Source of the DNA: Candidatus Fimenecus excrementavium | Lineage (GTDB): Bacteria > Bacillota > Clostridia > Oscillospirales > Acutalibacteraceae | Direction: 5' to 3' | Length of the DNA: 41,875 nucleotides | Assembly (NCBI GenBank): GCA_018712805.1 | Contig: DVGI01000023.1 | Coordinates: 1 to 41,875 of the forward strand | Part shown: piece after piece, positions 40,646-41,875 of the stretch | Layout of the letters: every line of letters begins with the position of its first letter | How positions within the stretch are numbered: position 1 is the stretch's first letter | Translations under genes and position numbers: made by a program | Notes under the pieces: generated by a model | Told to the model about the DNA's origin: nothing | Seen by the model: the letters and a program-made list of their open reading frames with translations, nothing else | Database searches by the model: none

Positions 40646-41875
40646 TTATTTGAATATCTTTTTTTGCAATTTTTTCAAGGGCGAAAGAATCAGTGATTTT
40701 TCATATGTATTCATACCAAACAGCCACATAGAAATCACATAAACCAGCACCATCACACCACAGTTGACAACGAAGCCGAACCACCCGTAAGCATTAAGGT
40801 GTGCCAGTTTCATAAGACCGCCGACTGCCGCGGACAACGCCAAACACGGAACAATCCCCTTGAACATTCCCGAAAAATAAACAGTCAGCCGAATGCCAAT
40901 TTGCCGTTTATACATAATGTTCATAATAATAATATCACAGGCAAATAAAGCAATAAACGTGCTGATTACGGCACCTTTTAACGGGTTCCAATAAATTAAA
41001 ATAATGGTTAACACAACATTCAGAGCGGCGGCAATCACCTGCACAATCGCCGGAATACGATGTTTTGCCATCGATTGCAAAAGCTGATACCCCACGCCCT
41101 CCGAATAGGAAAAAATCGTAGGAAGCATAAGCACTACCGCCACAAAATAAGCCTGCTCGTTTTCCGCCCCCGCCCAAAGGCAAATAAAATCTTTGCCGAA
41201 CAAAGCAAAAACGACCCAAATCACCGAAAGGACCATAAACACGATACGGCTGATTCGTATCATTTCCGATTCATACCGCTTCGCGTCGGCGCCGGCTTCG
41301 ACAAGCCGGACAAGCCCGGGCATCAGAACACTTGTAAAATGGGAACCGATGGTTTTAAAGTATTGCAAAACCTGGGCGCCCACACCGTATATACCGATAA
41401 TGACCGACGCGCCTTTGGCAAAGATACCAAGCAAAACCTGGTCAGACATCGCGTTGATTTGGCTGGCAACCATTTGCAATAAGACAAAGGAAGAAAAAGA
41501 GGCAATTTCTTTCACATAAGAAAATTCCACTTTTTTAAAGGAAGGCCGTATTTTCAGTATAAACAGCACATAGACAACATATATACTGCGCGTCAGAATG
41601 GTAATACAGAAATTAACGATTACAATGCCCATACTGCCGAAGCCCAATTTCAAGGCAACAACAGACATAAGAATTTTTAAAACGGTCAAGATTATAACGG
41701 TGCCCTTTGAAACCGAAAAACGTTCATAAGCAATTACAGTATTGGAAAAAGCAGATGTCCCCAAAGAAAATGCCACGGCGCACATTGTGATGCTGAACAG
41801 CTTTTCGGCAAGCTGCACTTCTTCCGCGGAAAGCCCTTTTGCAAACACGGTTGGGAACAGCACCAAAATTACCGT
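40646..41875 (-). CDS. Wzx-like oligosaccharide flippase, 5' end outside window
   Basis: At least 409 codons of a polytopic membrane protein with about ten hydrophobic helices in view, of the polysaccharide transport (Wzx/RfbX, MOP superfamily) type. The reading frame is open to the window edge and the N-terminal helices are missing, since such flippases are usually 450-500 residues. SSFVLLQMVASQINAMSDQV and IGIYGVGAQVLQYFK are typical of the middle of the family. It would move lipid-linked repeat units across the membrane for the polysaccharide made by the downstream genes. GC is lower than in the housekeeping part of the window. Confidence 0.88.
   Translation of the reverse strand, partial: TVILVLFPTVFAKGLSAEEVQLAEKLFSITMCAVAFSLGTSAFSNTVIAYERFSVSKGTVIILTVLKILMSVVALKLGFGSMGIVIVNFCITILTRSIYVVYVLFILKIRPSFKKVEFSYVKEIASFSSFVLLQMVASQINAMSDQVLLGIFAKGASVIIGIYGVGAQVLQYFKTIGSHFTSVLMPGLVRLVEAGADAKRYESEMIRISRIVFMVLSVIWVVFALFGKDFICLWAGAENEQAYFVAVVLMLPTIFSYSEGVGYQLLQSMAKHRIPAIVQVIAAALNVVLTIILIYWNPLKGAVISTFIALFACDIIIMNIMYKRQIGIRLTVYFSGMFKGIVPCLALSAAVGGLMKLAHLNAYGWFGFVVNCGVMVLVYVISMWLFGMNTYEKSLILSPLKKLQKKIFK

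Noticed and set aside
1-41875. tRNA, rRNA, CRISPR, insertion sequence, prophage or attachment site
   Set aside because: Read through intergenic regions on both strands; all are short and explained by promoters, ribosome sites and terminators. No cloverleaf, spaced direct repeats, transposase or integrase was seen.

Overview
The window looks like chromosomal core DNA from a Gram-positive, spore-forming clostridium, most likely an Oscillospirales/Ruminococcaceae-type gut or rumen organism. This is inferred from the sporulation genes yqfC, yqfD and ylbJ, the division genes sepF and divIVA, the yqzL/recO/era neighbourhood, a transketolase split into two genes, a C-terminal type I dockerin, and a GC content that appears close to 50%. 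I see no rRNA, tRNA, CRISPR array, insertion sequence or prophage. No stretch longer than 300 bases lacks a gene.

Layout from left to right. (1) 1-7140, minus strand: a small lipoprotein and mutS2, then a three-gene unit of ECF-type sigma factor, one-TM anti-sigma-like protein with Ig-like ectodomain, and a leucine-rich-repeat protein ending in a dockerin. Strong terminators bound the unit. (2) 7155-12490, minus: yqfC-yqfD-phoH-ybeY-dgkA-era-yqzL-recO, the classic sporulation/ribosome-maturation/GTPase cluster. Here yqfF (pgpH) and cdd are missing, and yqzL is a 53-codon gene whose end overlaps recO. (3) 12562-13871, plus: ylbJ with a SigE-like promoter, and a small cysteine-containing protein. 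(4) 13934-30024, minus: a run of about 15 tightly packed or overlapping genes. In transcription order it is alpha/beta hydrolase, miaB, ylbF, mutS, mutL, miaA, HlyD-like adaptor, yggS, sepF, divIVA, lspA, rluD, HAD phosphatase and the two transketolase halves. It ends at a strong bidirectional terminator. It combines tRNA modification, mismatch repair, division-site assembly and lipoprotein processing. (5) 30272-35686: an SCP2-domain protein (+), glucuronate isomerase uxaC (-), then yebC, a GNAT acetyltransferase, a membrane-anchored EEP-family hydrolase and an NTP_transf_5-type nucleotidyltransferase (all +). (6) 35732-41875, minus: surface polysaccharide genes, namely a Wzx-like flippase cut by the window edge, capE, a GT2 glycosyltransferase, capF, a VanZ-like gene and capG. 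capE, capF and capG together match the UDP-N-acetyl-L-fucosamine pathway.

The most interesting points are the sigma/anti-sigma/LRR-dockerin operon, whose product has both a lipobox-like signal peptide and a dockerin; the HlyD-like adaptor without a transporter inside the division cluster; the hidden yqzL gene; the altered endonuclease motif of MutL; and the AT-rich glycosyltransferase inserted among the FucNAc genes. Many starts were chosen from visible Shine-Dalgarno sequences. No database search was run, so family assignments rest on motifs, length and gene order.
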